64,000 bases of DNA from Rhizorhabdus wittichii RW1 (lineage in GTDB: Bacteria; Pseudomonadota; Alphaproteobacteria; Sphingomonadales; Sphingomonadaceae), in the NCBI GenBank assembly GCA_000016765.1, contig CP000699.1, positions 4,095,501 to 4,159,500 on the forward strand. The letters are read 5' to 3'. Of this stretch, positions 25,133-34,310 are shown one piece after another. The position numbers and the translations under genes were made by a program. How positions within the stretch are numbered: the stretch's first letter is position 1; each line of letters starts with the position of its first letter. Under the pieces are notes generated by a model. That model searched no databases. It saw nothing but the letters and a program-made list of their open reading frames with translations, and was not told the DNA's origin.

Positions 25133-27436
25133 ATGTCGAAGTCCAACCGGGTCAGGATCATGCTTCTCGGCGGCGCGGCGCTATGGCTGGGCGCCAGCAT
25201 GGCCCAGGCCCAGGTCGCCGCGGATTCGGCCGACGATGCGGCCGGCGGCCTGCAGGAGATCGTGGTCACCGCGCAGAAGCGCGCCCAGAACATCCAGCGG
25301 GTGGGCATCGCCATCACCGCGGTGACGCCCGAGCAGATCGCCAACCGCAACATCGCCAGCAGCGCCGATCTCGCCGGCAAGGTGGTCGGGCTGGAAAGCT
25401 ATTCGCCCTATGGCCCCGGCACCTCGTCCAACGTCGTGATCCGCGGCATCGGCCTCAACGACTTCGGCGAAGGCCATGAGGCGCCGGTCACCTCCTATGT
25501 CGACGAATTCTACATCGTCGCGGTCCCGGCGGTCGACTTCGCACTGTTCGACCTCGACCGGGTCGAGGTGCTGCGCGGCCCGCAGGGGACGCTGTTCGGG
25601 CGCAACTCGACCGGCGGCCTGATCAACTACATCACCAAGCGCCCGAGCCAGACCGCCGAGGGCTATCTCTCGGCCAGCTACGGCCGCTTCAACGACCTCA
25701 AGCTCGAAGGCGCCGCGACCGCGCCGCTGAGCGACACGCTGTCGATGCGCCTGTCGGGCACGTCGCGCCACAGCGACGGTTTCCAGAGGAACATCAACCC
25801 CGCGCTGGAGCGCGGCGGCCAGGCCGGATCGGACGCCGCCCGCCTCCAGCTCCGCTACCAGGGCGACGACGGCTGGGACATCCTGCTCAAGGGCGAATAT
25901 GGCCGCACCAAGACGACCCATGCCTATTATGAGAGCAAGACGGGCTTCGTCGACGCCAACGGCCTGGTGGTCGCCGACCCGACGATCGTCGACGCGGTCG
26001 GCTATGCCGAGCGCAACACCCCGGCGGCGAAGAAGAACGTCGTCAACACCAACGACGCGGCCTTCCTCCGTTCGTCCGGCTATTCGGGCCTGCTGCGGAT
26101 CGAGAAGAAGTTCGGTGACACGACCTTCACCAGCCTGACCGGCTACCAGTCGTACAAGCGGCGGATGCAGGAGGACAGCGACGGCACCCCGAACCCGCTG
26201 GTCTTCGCGAGCTTCCCCTATCAGGGCAAGCAGCTGACCCAGGAACTGCGCCTCTATCATGACGGGCAGTCGACCCGCTGGACGGTCGGCCTCTACGGCA
26301 TGCGCGCGCTGGGCAAGGACCAGCCGACGGCGGTGTTCAACTTCCCGCTCGACGGGCCGACCGCGGTCGATCCGGCGACGGGGCTCTACAACGGCACCTA
26401 TTTCCCGATCAGCCTCAACGCCGACTGGCGGCTGCGGACCAATTCGGGCGCGGTGTTCGGCCAGATCGAGCAGGACTTCGGCAAGTTCACCGCGATCGGC
26501 GGCATCCGCGTAACCCGCGACCGCAAGACCTTCGCCGATCGCGACAATGCGGCGCTGCGCGATTGCGGCGGCGGCGCGGTGGGCGACTGCTTCCTGGTCG
26601 GTGACGGCGGCACCGGCACCCCGGTCCCGTTCCGGCTGAAGTACAGGGCCACCCTGTGGTCGGGGAAGATCGAGCTCGACTACAAGCCCGACAGCAACAA
26701 CCTGCTCTATGCCAGCATCTCGCGCGGGACCAAGGCCGGCGGCTTCAACAACGGCTTCTATCCCACCGGAGTCTCGCTCGCGCGGATTCCCTATGGCGAT
26801 GAAACGCTGATCTCCTACGAGGTCGGGCAGAAGTCGACGCTGTTCGATCGCAAGCTGCGCATCAACACCTCGGCCTTCTATTACGACTATAAGGACTATC
26901 AGGCGTTCAACTATGTCGGGCTGGCCGGCCTGATCACCAACCAGGACGCGACCGCCTACGGCATCGAGACCGATATCGAGGCGGCGGTGACGCCGGAGCT
27001 TCGCCTCTATGCGGCAGGCGCCTATCTGCACACCGACATCGAGGACGTGGCGAAGGTCACCCCGGTGGGCACCACGGTCGTAGCCGATCGCCCGATGGCC
27101 TTCGCGCCGAAGTGGAGCGCGAGCGGCGGCGCGACCTACACGATCGCGCTGCCGAACGACCAGAGCCTCGCGCTCGACTGGAACTTCGAGGCGCGGTCGG
27201 CCCGCTATTCGGGCAATTTCGGCGATCCGGGCACGCAGCTCGAAGGCTATTTCAAGCATAATGCCTCGATCACCTACGAGGCGGCCGAGCATTGGCAGCT
27301 GCGGGCGTTCGTCGACAATATCAGCAACCGGCTCAACACCACCTATGGCGGCCCGTCCTTCGCGTCGCTCGGCATCATCCAGGTGCGCTACGCGATGCCG
27401 CGCACCTATGGTGCGGCCGTGCGCTATCGCTGGTAG
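25133..27436 (+). CDS. TonB-dependent receptor (substrate uptake)
   Basis: 767 residues. There is a signal peptide ending near ASMAQAQ, a TonB-box-like EIVVTAQKR near residue 42, a plug with VVIRGIGLND and VEVLRGPQGTLFGRNSTGG, and a barrel ending in YGAAVRYRW. This is the FecA/sphingomonad catabolic-receptor style, not one with a copper motif. It should import the substrate of the cluster across the outer membrane. The amidohydrolase gene follows after 24 bases on the same strand. The ligand is not readable. Confidence 0.93.
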   Translation: MSKSNRVRIMLLGGAALWLGASMAQAQVAADSADDAAGGLQEIVVTAQKRAQNIQRVGIAITAVTPEQIANRNIASSADLAGKVVGLESYSPYGPGTSSNVVIRGIGLNDFGEGHEAPVTSYVDEFYIVAVPAVDFALFDLDRVEVLRGPQGTLFGRNSTGGLINYITKRPSQTAEGYLSASYGRFNDLKLEGAATAPLSDTLSMRLSGTSRHSDGFQRNINPALERGGQAGSDAARLQLRYQGDDGWDILLKGEYGRTKTTHAYYESKTGFVDANGLVVADPTIVDAVGYAERNTPAAKKNVVNTNDAAFLRSSGYSGLLRIEKKFGDTTFTSLTGYQSYKRRMQEDSDGTPNPLVFASFPYQGKQLTQELRLYHDGQSTRWTVGLYGMRALGKDQPTAVFNFPLDGPTAVDPATGLYNGTYFPISLNADWRLRTNSGAVFGQIEQDFGKFTAIGGIRVTRDRKTFADRDNAALRDCGGGAVGDCFLVGDGGTGTPVPFRLKYRATLWSGKIELDYKPDSNNLLYASISRGTKAGGFNNGFYPTGVSLARIPYGDETLISYEVGQKSTLFDRKLRINTSAFYYDYKDYQAFNYVGLAGLITNQDATAYGIETDIEAAVTPELRLYAAGAYLHTDIEDVAKVTPVGTTVVADRPMAFAPKWSASGGATYTIALPNDQSLALDWNFEARSARYSGNFGDPGTQLEGYFKHNASITYEAAEHWQLRAFVDNISNRLNTTYGGPSFASLGIIQVRYAMPRTYGAAVRYRW

Positions 27437-27460
27437 GATCGCGACGGAAGGACAGGACCC

Positions 27461-29050
27461 ATGGACCAGCCGGCCCGGCCGACCGCCTATGTCAACGGCC
27501 GCATCTACACCGTCGATGCGGCCCGATCCTGGGCGGAAGCGATCCTCGTGGAGGATGGAAGGATCGCGGGGGTCGGCCGTTCGGCCGACATCCTGGCCGC
27601 GGCGGGTGATGGCTGCGCCATCGTGGATCTGGGCGGCCGCATGGTCATGCCCGGCATCCACGATGCGCATGGCCATATCCTGCTCGCCGGGCTGAAGCAT
27701 CGCTACGAATGCCGGCTGCCCGCCGATGCGCTGGGCCGCGACTATGGCGAAAGGCTGTGCGACTGCATCGCCTGCTCGCGCGGCAAGCTCGCCGGCTGGG
27801 TGATCGGCGGCGACTTCAACCCGACCCTGTCCGAGGCGGGCGAGGTCGACCGGAAATATCTCGACGAGAAATTCCCCGACACCCCCGTCTATCTCCACGA
27901 CTATTCGCTCCACCACGGCCTCGCCAATTCCAAGGCGCTCGAACTGGCCGGGATCACCGCCGACACGCCCGATCCCTTCGGCGGCCGGATCGTGCGGCGG
28001 GCGGGATCGAACGAGCCGACCGGCGAGCTGGTCGAGCGCGCGACGTGGCAATTGTTCAACGCCCTGCCGAGCCCGGAGCCCGACGTGCATCGCGGCGCGC
28101 TGCGCTGGGCGCTGGAGACGGCGAGCCGGTTCGGCGTGACCGGCATCCAGGAGGCGTCCGCGACCCGGCCCGAGCTGGAGATGCTCCAGCAGATCGACCG
28201 GGACGAGGGGCTCGCACTGCGCGTCTATGCGCATATCCCGTGGCGCGAGGAGCATTTCGGCCATGCCACCAGCGAGGCGCTCGACCGGCTGATCGAGGAG
28301 CGGCTGCGCTTCGCCAGCGAGCGGGTGAAGACCGATTTCGTCAAGGTGTTCATGGACGGCTCGCCGCTCGGCCCGCATTTCACCGATGCCCAGATCGATC
28401 CCGCGACGGGGCAGCCGCAGCCCGGCAAGCTGCTCCACAGCCGCGAGGAGATGGCGGCCGCGCTCGCCGCGTGGGACAAGGCGGGGATCACCGCCAAGAT
28501 CCACTGCACCGGCGACGCGGCGGTACAGCTCGTCCTCCAGGCGATGCGCGACATACGGGCGGCGAGCGACGGCGGGACGATCCAGGAGATCAGCCATTGC
28601 TGCTTCGTCCGGCCGGATGACCTCGCCTGTTTTGCCGAGCTGAACGTCACCGCCGAGATGTCGCCGCCGATCTGGTTCGGCGACATGCCCGAGCTGGCCG
28701 CCTTCCGCGACCGCGGCTATCCGTTCGGGACGCTGGCCCGGATGGGGACCCGCGTGACCGTCGGCACCGACTGGACCTTCCTGCCCGAACCGAACCTGTT
28801 CCCCGCGCTGCAGGGGCTGCTCCAGCATGGCGCGGAATCGGTCGACCTCGCCACCGGCATCGAGATGCTGACGCTGGCGGGCGCGCGGGCGGTGGGGGCC
28901 GAGGCGCTGACCGGCTCGATCGAGGTCGGCAAGTCGGCCGACTTCATCCTGCTCGACCGCAATCTGTTCGACGGCCCTGTCGACGATATCGGCGAGGCGC
29001 GGGTGGTGGCGACGGTCTTCGAAGGGCGCATCGTCCACGATGCCCGATGA
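27461..29050 (+). CDS. YtcJ-like amidohydrolase, cytosolic
   Basis: 529 residues. Metal-site motifs include HDAHGH near residues 66-71, a central His region IHCTGDAAVQLVL near 347, and a C-terminal GTDWTF. The order of motifs fits the YtcJ group of the amidohydrolase superfamily, which hydrolyses amide, imide or carbamate bonds. No signal peptide is present. It is a clear paralogue of the exported enzyme at 38939-40573 (shared HHGLAN.KAL..AG and DGSPL.PH.TD). Its 3' end overlaps the CobW-type gene by 11 bases, suggesting that this GTPase supplies its metal. Confidence 0.9.
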   Translation: MDQPARPTAYVNGRIYTVDAARSWAEAILVEDGRIAGVGRSADILAAAGDGCAIVDLGGRMVMPGIHDAHGHILLAGLKHRYECRLPADALGRDYGERLCDCIACSRGKLAGWVIGGDFNPTLSEAGEVDRKYLDEKFPDTPVYLHDYSLHHGLANSKALELAGITADTPDPFGGRIVRRAGSNEPTGELVERATWQLFNALPSPEPDVHRGALRWALETASRFGVTGIQEASATRPELEMLQQIDRDEGLALRVYAHIPWREEHFGHATSEALDRLIEERLRFASERVKTDFVKVFMDGSPLGPHFTDAQIDPATGQPQPGKLLHSREEMAAALAAWDKAGITAKIHCTGDAAVQLVLQAMRDIRAASDGGTIQEISHCCFVRPDDLACFAELNVTAEMSPPIWFGDMPELAAFRDRGYPFGTLARMGTRVTVGTDWTFLPEPNLFPALQGLLQHGAESVDLATGIEMLTLAGARAVGAEALTGSIEVGKSADFILLDRNLFDGPVDDIGEARVVATVFEGRIVHDAR

Positions 29051-30020
29051 GGCCGCGCCGATCCCGGTGCTGCTCGTCACCGGCTTCCTGGGGGCGGGCA
29101 AGACGACGCTGATCGGGCGGATGCTCGACGACCCCGCCTTCGCCGGCAGCGCGTTGCTGGTCAACGAGGTGGGCGAGATCGGGATCGACCAGGAGCTGCT
29201 GGTCCGCAGCGGATCGCCGCCGCCGCAACTGCTCGCCAATGGCTGCGTCTGCTGCGTCATGAACGACGATCTCGGCCTGGCGCTGCGCGATCTCGACCTG
29301 CGACGGCGCGACGGTTCGATCCCGCCCTTCGCGCGGGTGATCGTCGAGACGACCGGCGTCGCCGATCCGGCGCCGATCCTGGCGCGCTTCATCGCCGACG
29401 GCTGGATCCAGCGGCACTTCGTGCTGAGCGCGGTGATCACCCTGGTCGACGGCGTGCTGGGGGCGGCGACGCTGCGCAGCCAGCCCGAGGCGGCGAGCCA
29501 GGCGGCGCATGCCGACGCCATACTGATCAGCAAGGCCGATCTGGCGGATAGTGGCGCGGTCGACGGCTTGCGCGACCTGCTGGCGGCGACCGCGCCGCAC
29601 GCGACGATCCTGGTCGCGGGCTCGGAGGACGCGGCGGTCGGTCGGCTACTGGAGCCGTTCCGCCTGCTCGGGCTGCGGGCGCCGCCGGACCATGATGACC
29701 ACCACCACGACCATGCGCTCGTCACCACGGCCTCGTGGCGCTTCGACGACGTGCTGCCCTGGCCGGTGATCGCCGGTGCGCTCGACGATGTCGTCACCGC
29801 GCATCGCGGGCGGCTGATGCGGATCAAGGGGCTGCTGCGGGTCCGCGACACCGACCGGCCGGTGGTGATCGACGGCGTGCAGGACCTGTTCCACCCGCCG
29901 CGCCTGCTCGACCGCTGGCCGAGCGACGACCGGTCGAGCCGGATCGTGATGATCAGCCGCGATGCGAGCAGCGAGGAAGCGATGCGCGCGCTTCGGCGCG
30001 CGCTGGTTCCTATCAGCTAG
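29040..30020 (+). CDS. CobW/COG0523-family GTPase, metal chaperone
   Basis: 326 residues. Walker A is GFLGAGKTT near residues 15-23. The family metal site CVCC is near 70-73, followed by ETTGVADPAP and the G4 motif SKAD. A His-rich loop DHDDHHHDH lies near 219-227. COG0523 GTPases deliver zinc or cobalt to client enzymes. The start overlaps the amidohydrolase gene by 11 bases, so the likely client is that metallohydrolase, with the exported paralogue less likely because folding occurs outside the cytosol. Confidence 0.93.
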   Translation: MPDEAAPIPVLLVTGFLGAGKTTLIGRMLDDPAFAGSALLVNEVGEIGIDQELLVRSGSPPPQLLANGCVCCVMNDDLGLALRDLDLRRRDGSIPPFARVIVETTGVADPAPILARFIADGWIQRHFVLSAVITLVDGVLGAATLRSQPEAASQAAHADAILISKADLADSGAVDGLRDLLAATAPHATILVAGSEDAAVGRLLEPFRLLGLRAPPDHDDHHHDHALVTTASWRFDDVLPWPVIAGALDDVVTAHRGRLMRIKGLLRVRDTDRPVVIDGVQDLFHPPRLLDRWPSDDRSSRIVMISRDASSEEAMRALRRALVPIS

Positions 30021-30141
30021 ACCTTGATCGGTTCAGGCTGAATCAGCCTGAACCGTGAATCAAGGTCTCAACCATTGAATAGAGCCTGATTCACGTCATC
30101 GGTGGAAACGCAGAGCGTTTCCACCTCAAACGATCAGGCTC
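30021..30141. repeat. Double palindromic repeat between convergent genes (REP-like, likely bidirectional terminator)
   Basis: Two nested inverted repeats fill the gap. The first is an outer ACCTTGAT/ATCAAGGT (30021-30066) around a 25-base near-perfect palindrome (30030-30054; 12-base arms, one central base). The second is an outer GAGCCTGAT/ATCAGGCTC (30082-30141) around GGTGGAAACGC-AGA-GCGTTTCCACC (30101-30125). The second overlaps the stop codon of the oxidoreductase gene at 30134. The position suits termination from both sides. The form resembles sphingomonad repeats. Confidence 0.75.
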
Positions 30142-31429
30142 TGAGCCGTTCGAGCCGGTAGAAGGCGGGGTCGACGATCGGCGTCGCACCGGTGGCGAGA
30201 TCGGCGGCGAGCTGGCCCGCGGCGGGCGAGGTGCCGAATCCATGGCCCGAGAAGCCCGAGGCGAGGGTCAGGCCGGGCAGCTTCGCGACCGGCGAGATGA
30301 CCGGCAGCGAATCCGGGGTGACGTCGATCGCGCCGGCCCAGCTTTCCTCGATCACGGCGTTGCCGAACACCGGCCAGGCGGCGATCAGGTTGCGCATCGC
30401 CTCGGCGTTGAGGCCCTCGTTCACCGGCGGGTCCATCGTCCGGACCCGCTCGAACGGTGATGTCGCCGCTGCGTTCCAGCGGCGCCCGAGCGCGAGGTCG
30501 TCGACGAAGGCGCGGCCGAGCGAGAGCCGCACGTTCCGCCACTGCGCGCGCAGCATCGGCAGATAGCGATGGCCGATCAACAGGCTGTCGGGGACCAGCG
30601 GCGCGACGAAGCCGCCGCGCTGGGTGATCGTGTAGCCGCCGTCGGCGCGCTTGCGGAACGAGAAGTCGGGCGCGCCGACCGCGATCTCGGTCGGGCCCTC
30701 CATCGGCGCGGTGCGCAGGACCGAGGCGATCAGCGGCAGGGTGGGCAGCGACACGCCGAGATTGCCGAGGAAGCGCCGCGACCACAGGCCGCCGGCGAGG
30801 ATGACCTGGTCGCAGCCGATCTCGCCGCGCTCGGTGACGACGCCGGACACCCGGCCGGCCGCCATCGACAGGGTGCGGACCGCGCAATCCTCGACGATGA
30901 CCGCGCCCTTCGCCAGTGCGGCGCGGGCGATCGCGCTCGCCGCGAGGCTGGGCTCGGCGCGCCCGTCGGTCGGCGAGTGGATGCCGCCCGCCCAGCCGCC
31001 GGTGCCGCCGGGCACGAGCTGGTCGATCTGGCCGGGGGTCAGCAGGCGCGCGTCGAGCGCGTTACCGACCGCGTCCAGCCAGGCGCGGTGCCCGGCCATC
31101 TCCGCCTCGGTCCGGGCGACGTACATGATCCCGGCGCGGCGATAGCCGACGTCGGCGCCGACCCGATCGACCATCGCCGTCCACAGCCGTTCGGACGCCA
31201 GCGAGAGCGGCAGGTCATGCTCCTCGCGTCCGATCTTGCGGATCCAGCCGAGGTTGCGCGACGACTGCTCGCCCGCGATCCGACCCTTTTCGAGGACGGT
31301 CACGGGGATGCCGCGCTCGGCCAGCGTCAGCGCGGCCATCAGGCCGACGATGCCGCCGCCGATCACGGCCACCGTCGTCGATCGCGGCATCTCCTGTGAG
31401 GTCTGGACCGGAGTGATGCTTGGCGCCAC
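30134..31429 (-). CDS. DAO-family FAD-dependent amine/amino-acid oxidoreductase
   Basis: 431 residues. The dinucleotide fold is VAVIGGGIVGLMAALTLAERG near 20-40, then EKGRIAGEQSSRNLGWIRK, a substrate region in the middle, and a C-terminal GFSGHGFGTSPAAGQLAA FAD loop. This is the D-amino-acid dehydrogenase or sarcosine-oxidase-like architecture; it should oxidise a C-N bond to an imine. The start is a GTG at 31429 with AGGGA eight bases upstream; an ATG at 31390 is an alternative. RidA, encoded immediately upstream in the same operon, can hydrolyse such imines. The physiological amine is unknown. Confidence 0.88.
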   Translation of the reverse strand: MAPSITPVQTSQEMPRSTTVAVIGGGIVGLMAALTLAERGIPVTVLEKGRIAGEQSSRNLGWIRKIGREEHDLPLSLASERLWTAMVDRVGADVGYRRAGIMYVARTEAEMAGHRAWLDAVGNALDARLLTPGQIDQLVPGGTGGWAGGIHSPTDGRAEPSLAASAIARAALAKGAVIVEDCAVRTLSMAAGRVSGVVTERGEIGCDQVILAGGLWSRRFLGNLGVSLPTLPLIASVLRTAPMEGPTEIAVGAPDFSFRKRADGGYTITQRGGFVAPLVPDSLLIGHRYLPMLRAQWRNVRLSLGRAFVDDLALGRRWNAAATSPFERVRTMDPPVNEGLNAEAMRNLIAAWPVFGNAVIEESWAGAIDVTPDSLPVISPVAKLPGLTLASGFSGHGFGTSPAAGQLAADLATGATPIVDPAFYRLERLRA

Positions 31430-31462
31430 GGCATTGATCCCTGGGTTCGATGGACGGGGGCG

Positions 31463-31885
31463 TCAGAGCGAGATGCTGATCTCTTGGACGTTCGCCTTCG
31501 CCGCGCCGCGATAGGCGGTGACCTCGATCTCGACCTTGAACTCGCTCGATCCGAGCGGCGGGCTGGTCAGGGTGAGGGTCGGGTTGATGCCGCGCATCTT
31601 GTCGGCATAGGCGGTCATGACGGCGTCGATGTCCTCGGGGAACTGGACGAAGACGCGCGCCGCGACGACATCCTCCAGCGTCGAGCCGACCGAGGCCAGC
31701 GCCGCGTCGATATTGGCGAGGACCTGGAGGGTCTGCTCGGCCAGGTCCGTGGGGATCAGCTTGGTGCGCGGATTGCGGCCGGCGGTGTTGGAGACGAAGA
31801 TCAGGTTGTCGACGGCGACGAGCCGCGAATAGCTGCCCCGCTCCTCGGCGGGGGAGCCGGTCTTCACTTTGACGATATCGGTCAT
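31463..31885 (-). CDS. RidA-family imine/enamine deaminase
   Basis: 140 residues with the RidA (YjgF/YER057c/UK114) pattern: YSRLVAVDNLIFVSNTAGRNP, then TLQVLANIDAALASVGSTLEDVVAARVFV, and a C-terminal EIEVTAYRG. RidA proteins hydrolyse reactive imines to ketones and ammonia. The usual substrate-binding Arg of archetypal RidA (C-terminal RVEIEaxA type) is not obvious, so it may belong to a divergent subgroup. It is flanked by the DAO-type oxidase and the ornithine-cyclodeaminase-like gene in one operon, which suits imine handling. Confidence 0.88.
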   Translation of the reverse strand: MTDIVKVKTGSPAEERGSYSRLVAVDNLIFVSNTAGRNPRTKLIPTDLAEQTLQVLANIDAALASVGSTLEDVVAARVFVQFPEDIDAVMTAYADKMRGINPTLTLTSPPLGSSEFKVEIEVTAYRGAAKANVQEISISL

Positions 31886-31925
31886 GGTCCGGGTCCTTCG
31901 GGACGGAAAGGGGATCGGCGGCGGA

Positions 31926-33077
31926 TCAGCGCAGGACGGGCTGGTCCCACAGGTTGAGCGGGACGCCGATCCCCTTCTCGACGGCGTTGCGGTAGACGAC
32001 CGTGCCCCAGGCGACGTCCTCGACCGGCATGCCGCCGACCGACATGATGATGATCTCGTCGTCGTCGCGGCGGCCGGGGGCCTCGCCGGCGACGATCTTG
32101 CCGAGGTCCTCGATCTGGTCGCGCGACATGCGGCCCTCGTCGATCAGGTCGAGGAAGCGGATGCCGACGACGGGCACGTTGTTGTGGACCGGCTTCGGAT
32201 TCTCCTCGTGCCAGGCGTCGTAGAGGCCGGGATTGTCGAGCACCTTGCGGATCTCGGGCGATTCCATGCCCTCGTCGATATTGGTCAGCGACGGCATCGA
32301 CAGGAAGGTGCCGGGGCTGACCCATTCGCGCTTCACGACCGGATAGATCGACGGATCGCCGATCGCGCCCGACTGGCAATAGGTCACGATGTCGGAATGG
32401 CGGACGACCTCCTCGATCGTGTCGACGACCTGGACGGTGGTGATCTGCGGATAGGTCTCGGCCACCCAGGCGAGGAAGGCGTCGAGGCTCTTCCGGCCGC
32501 GACCCTTGACCTTGACCGTGTCGATCAGTGGGCAGACCGCCATGAAGGCGGAGAGCGAGGTCTTCGCCATCACCCCCGGGCCGAGGATGCCGACCACCTT
32601 CGAATCCTTGCGGGCGAGGTGGCGGGCGCCGACGCCGGGCACCGCGCCGGTGCGATAGGCCGACAGCAGGTTGGCCGACATGAAGGCGAGCGGCGCGCCG
32701 GTGTCGGCGTCGTTGAGCACGAACATCAGGATCGAGCGGGGCAGCCCCTTCTCGCGATTGGCGATGTTGGAGCCGTACCATTTCATGCCGGCGGTGCGGA
32801 ACCGCCCGCCCAGATAGGCCGGCATCGCCATGAAGCGGCGATCGGGGGTCGGCTTGGGCATGTCCGGGAAGGGCGAATCCTCGGGGAACACCACCACCGA
32901 GCCGTGCGAGTTGTTGCTCGGCCCCGCCATCCGATAGTCGCCATGGTAGAGGAGGGCGAACATCTCCTCCATCGTATCGACGCAGGCCGCCATGTCGGTG
33001 ACGCCCGCCCGGATCATGTCCTGCTCGGACAGGTAGATGAAGTCGATCCGGGTCGAGGTCGTCATGTCGTCAGCCAT
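31926..33077 (-). CDS. Ornithine cyclodeaminase / mu-crystallin family protein (TynB-like)
   Basis: 383 residues. The start region is IDFIYLSEQDMIRAGVTDM, then MAMPAYLGGRFRTAGMKWYGSN, then the Rossmann motif KVVGILGPGVMAKTSLSAF near 167-185. This long subgroup is often named tyramine oxidase subunit B by similarity, although members are ornithine-cyclodeaminase-like NAD(P)-binding proteins. They may reduce imines or form cyclic amino acids. I chose the ATG at 33077, with a weak GGAAC upstream, as the family-like N-terminus. It lies in the operon between the cytochrome fusion and RidA. Confidence 0.85.
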   Translation of the reverse strand: MADDMTTSTRIDFIYLSEQDMIRAGVTDMAACVDTMEEMFALLYHGDYRMAGPSNNSHGSVVVFPEDSPFPDMPKPTPDRRFMAMPAYLGGRFRTAGMKWYGSNIANREKGLPRSILMFVLNDADTGAPLAFMSANLLSAYRTGAVPGVGARHLARKDSKVVGILGPGVMAKTSLSAFMAVCPLIDTVKVKGRGRKSLDAFLAWVAETYPQITTVQVVDTIEEVVRHSDIVTYCQSGAIGDPSIYPVVKREWVSPGTFLSMPSLTNIDEGMESPEIRKVLDNPGLYDAWHEENPKPVHNNVPVVGIRFLDLIDEGRMSRDQIEDLGKIVAGEAPGRRDDDEIIIMSVGGMPVEDVAWGTVVYRNAVEKGIGVPLNLWDQPVLR

Positions 33078-33181
33078 TGCAATGTTCCAGTTTCGGGGCC
33101 GCGCCGTCGCGGCCGGTTGTTTCGCTGTAGTGGGCGCGCCGGACCGTCGGGCGCGCGGGGATTGGTCCCGACCGCGACCGG

Positions 33182-34261
33182 TCAGTCGCGGCCATAATGG
33201 TCGGCGAGGGCGGCGATCGCCGCCTGGTCCGGGATCTCCTTCGCCGAGGCCGCCATCATCGCGCCGGCCGCGTCGTCGGCATGATAGCCGCGCTTGCCGT
33301 CGCGGAAATTGACGAGCTGCTGGGCGATGTAGCGCTTGTCCAGCCGGTTCAGCGCCGGAGCCGGCATCGCCGGATTGCCCTCGCCCGTTTCGCCGTGGCA
33401 GGTCGCGCAGGTCTGGACCAGTTCGCCGATCGCGGCCGGCACGGCGCGCTGCGCGACCGGGGCGGCCGGCAGCTTGGGCAGCGCGGCGATGTAGGAGACC
33501 ACTGCCTTGACGCCTTCGGGCCCCGGAACCGCCGTCGCCCGTCCGACCATCTGGAAGCCGTGCGCGTCGTCGGTCTTGCCGCGCTTGCCCTCGCGGAAAT
33601 TGGTGAGCTGGCGGACGAGATAGTCCGGGTCCTGGCCGGTCAGGTTGGGCGCGTACATATAGGCGCGGCCCTCCCCGGCATTGCCGTGGCATCCCGCACA
33701 GGTGGTGAAGACCGCCTTGCCCGCGTCGCTGCCGAGCGACGGCCGCGCGGCGGCGATCCCGGCGCTCTTGTCGCCCTGGAAGGCGAGCAGGACCTTGCCG
33801 CTGTCGATGAACTCCTCGAAGCTGACGATCTTGCCGTCGCGGACCTTGAAGACATGGACGAGGTCGGCCTTGTAGCGGATGCCGGTGCTGCGGACCGTGC
33901 TCTCCTCGGTGCCCGGCACCGCGACCGTGTCGCCCGTGACGATATAGCCGAACTGGGTCGCGACCGGATTCTCCAGCGTTTCGTCGACCTTGGCGAAGAA
34001 GTCGGCGACGCCGGCGGGGCCGTGCCGCGTGCCGCCGAACGGCAGCTTGTCGGCCGGGCCATAATAGGTCCAGGTCGCGTCGGGAGCGATCAGCCGCTCC
34101 AGCGCGGCCATGTCGCCGCGCTCGAACGCCTCGTAGAGTTCGTGGACGACGGTGGCCGCGTCCTGCGCGGGTTTCGGCGCGGTCAGGGCCTTTCCGGCCG
34201 CGACGCCCGAGAAGAGCAGCAGCGCCGCGACGAGGCCGGCTTTGGGCGATAGCGATTTCAT
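33182..34261 (-). CDS. Exported SnoaL-dihaem cytochrome c fusion protein
   Basis: 359 residues. A signal peptide (about 1-23) is followed by a SnoaL-like domain (about 35-160, with DATWTYYGPADKLPFGGTRHGPAG) and two cytochrome c domains with haem motifs CAGCH near 188 and CATCH near 286, each followed by a likely Met ligand region. The SnoaL half closely resembles the separate protein at 23103-23516. I know of no standard family with this order. The periplasmic cytochromes could accept electrons from the Tat-exported flavin oxidase encoded 49 bases upstream, with the SnoaL domain binding substrate or product. The ATG at 34261 begins a good signal peptide. Confidence 0.85.
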   Translation of the reverse strand: MKSLSPKAGLVAALLLFSGVAAGKALTAPKPAQDAATVVHELYEAFERGDMAALERLIAPDATWTYYGPADKLPFGGTRHGPAGVADFFAKVDETLENPVATQFGYIVTGDTVAVPGTEESTVRSTGIRYKADLVHVFKVRDGKIVSFEEFIDSGKVLLAFQGDKSAGIAAARPSLGSDAGKAVFTTCAGCHGNAGEGRAYMYAPNLTGQDPDYLVRQLTNFREGKRGKTDDAHGFQMVGRATAVPGPEGVKAVVSYIAALPKLPAAPVAQRAVPAAIGELVQTCATCHGETGEGNPAMPAPALNRLDKRYIAQQLVNFRDGKRGYHADDAAGAMMAASAKEIPDQAAIAALADHYGRD

Positions 34262-34310
34262 TGCACGATTCCCGAGGCGATGATGGAAGGACGGCGGGCG
34301 AGGGCGCCGG

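Noticed and set aside
25181-29851. A 1556-codon open frame on the minus strand
   Set aside because: It lies opposite three well-supported plus-strand genes (receptor, amidohydrolase, CobW) and its Arg/Gly/Asp-rich translation has no domain; high GC leaves antisense frames open.
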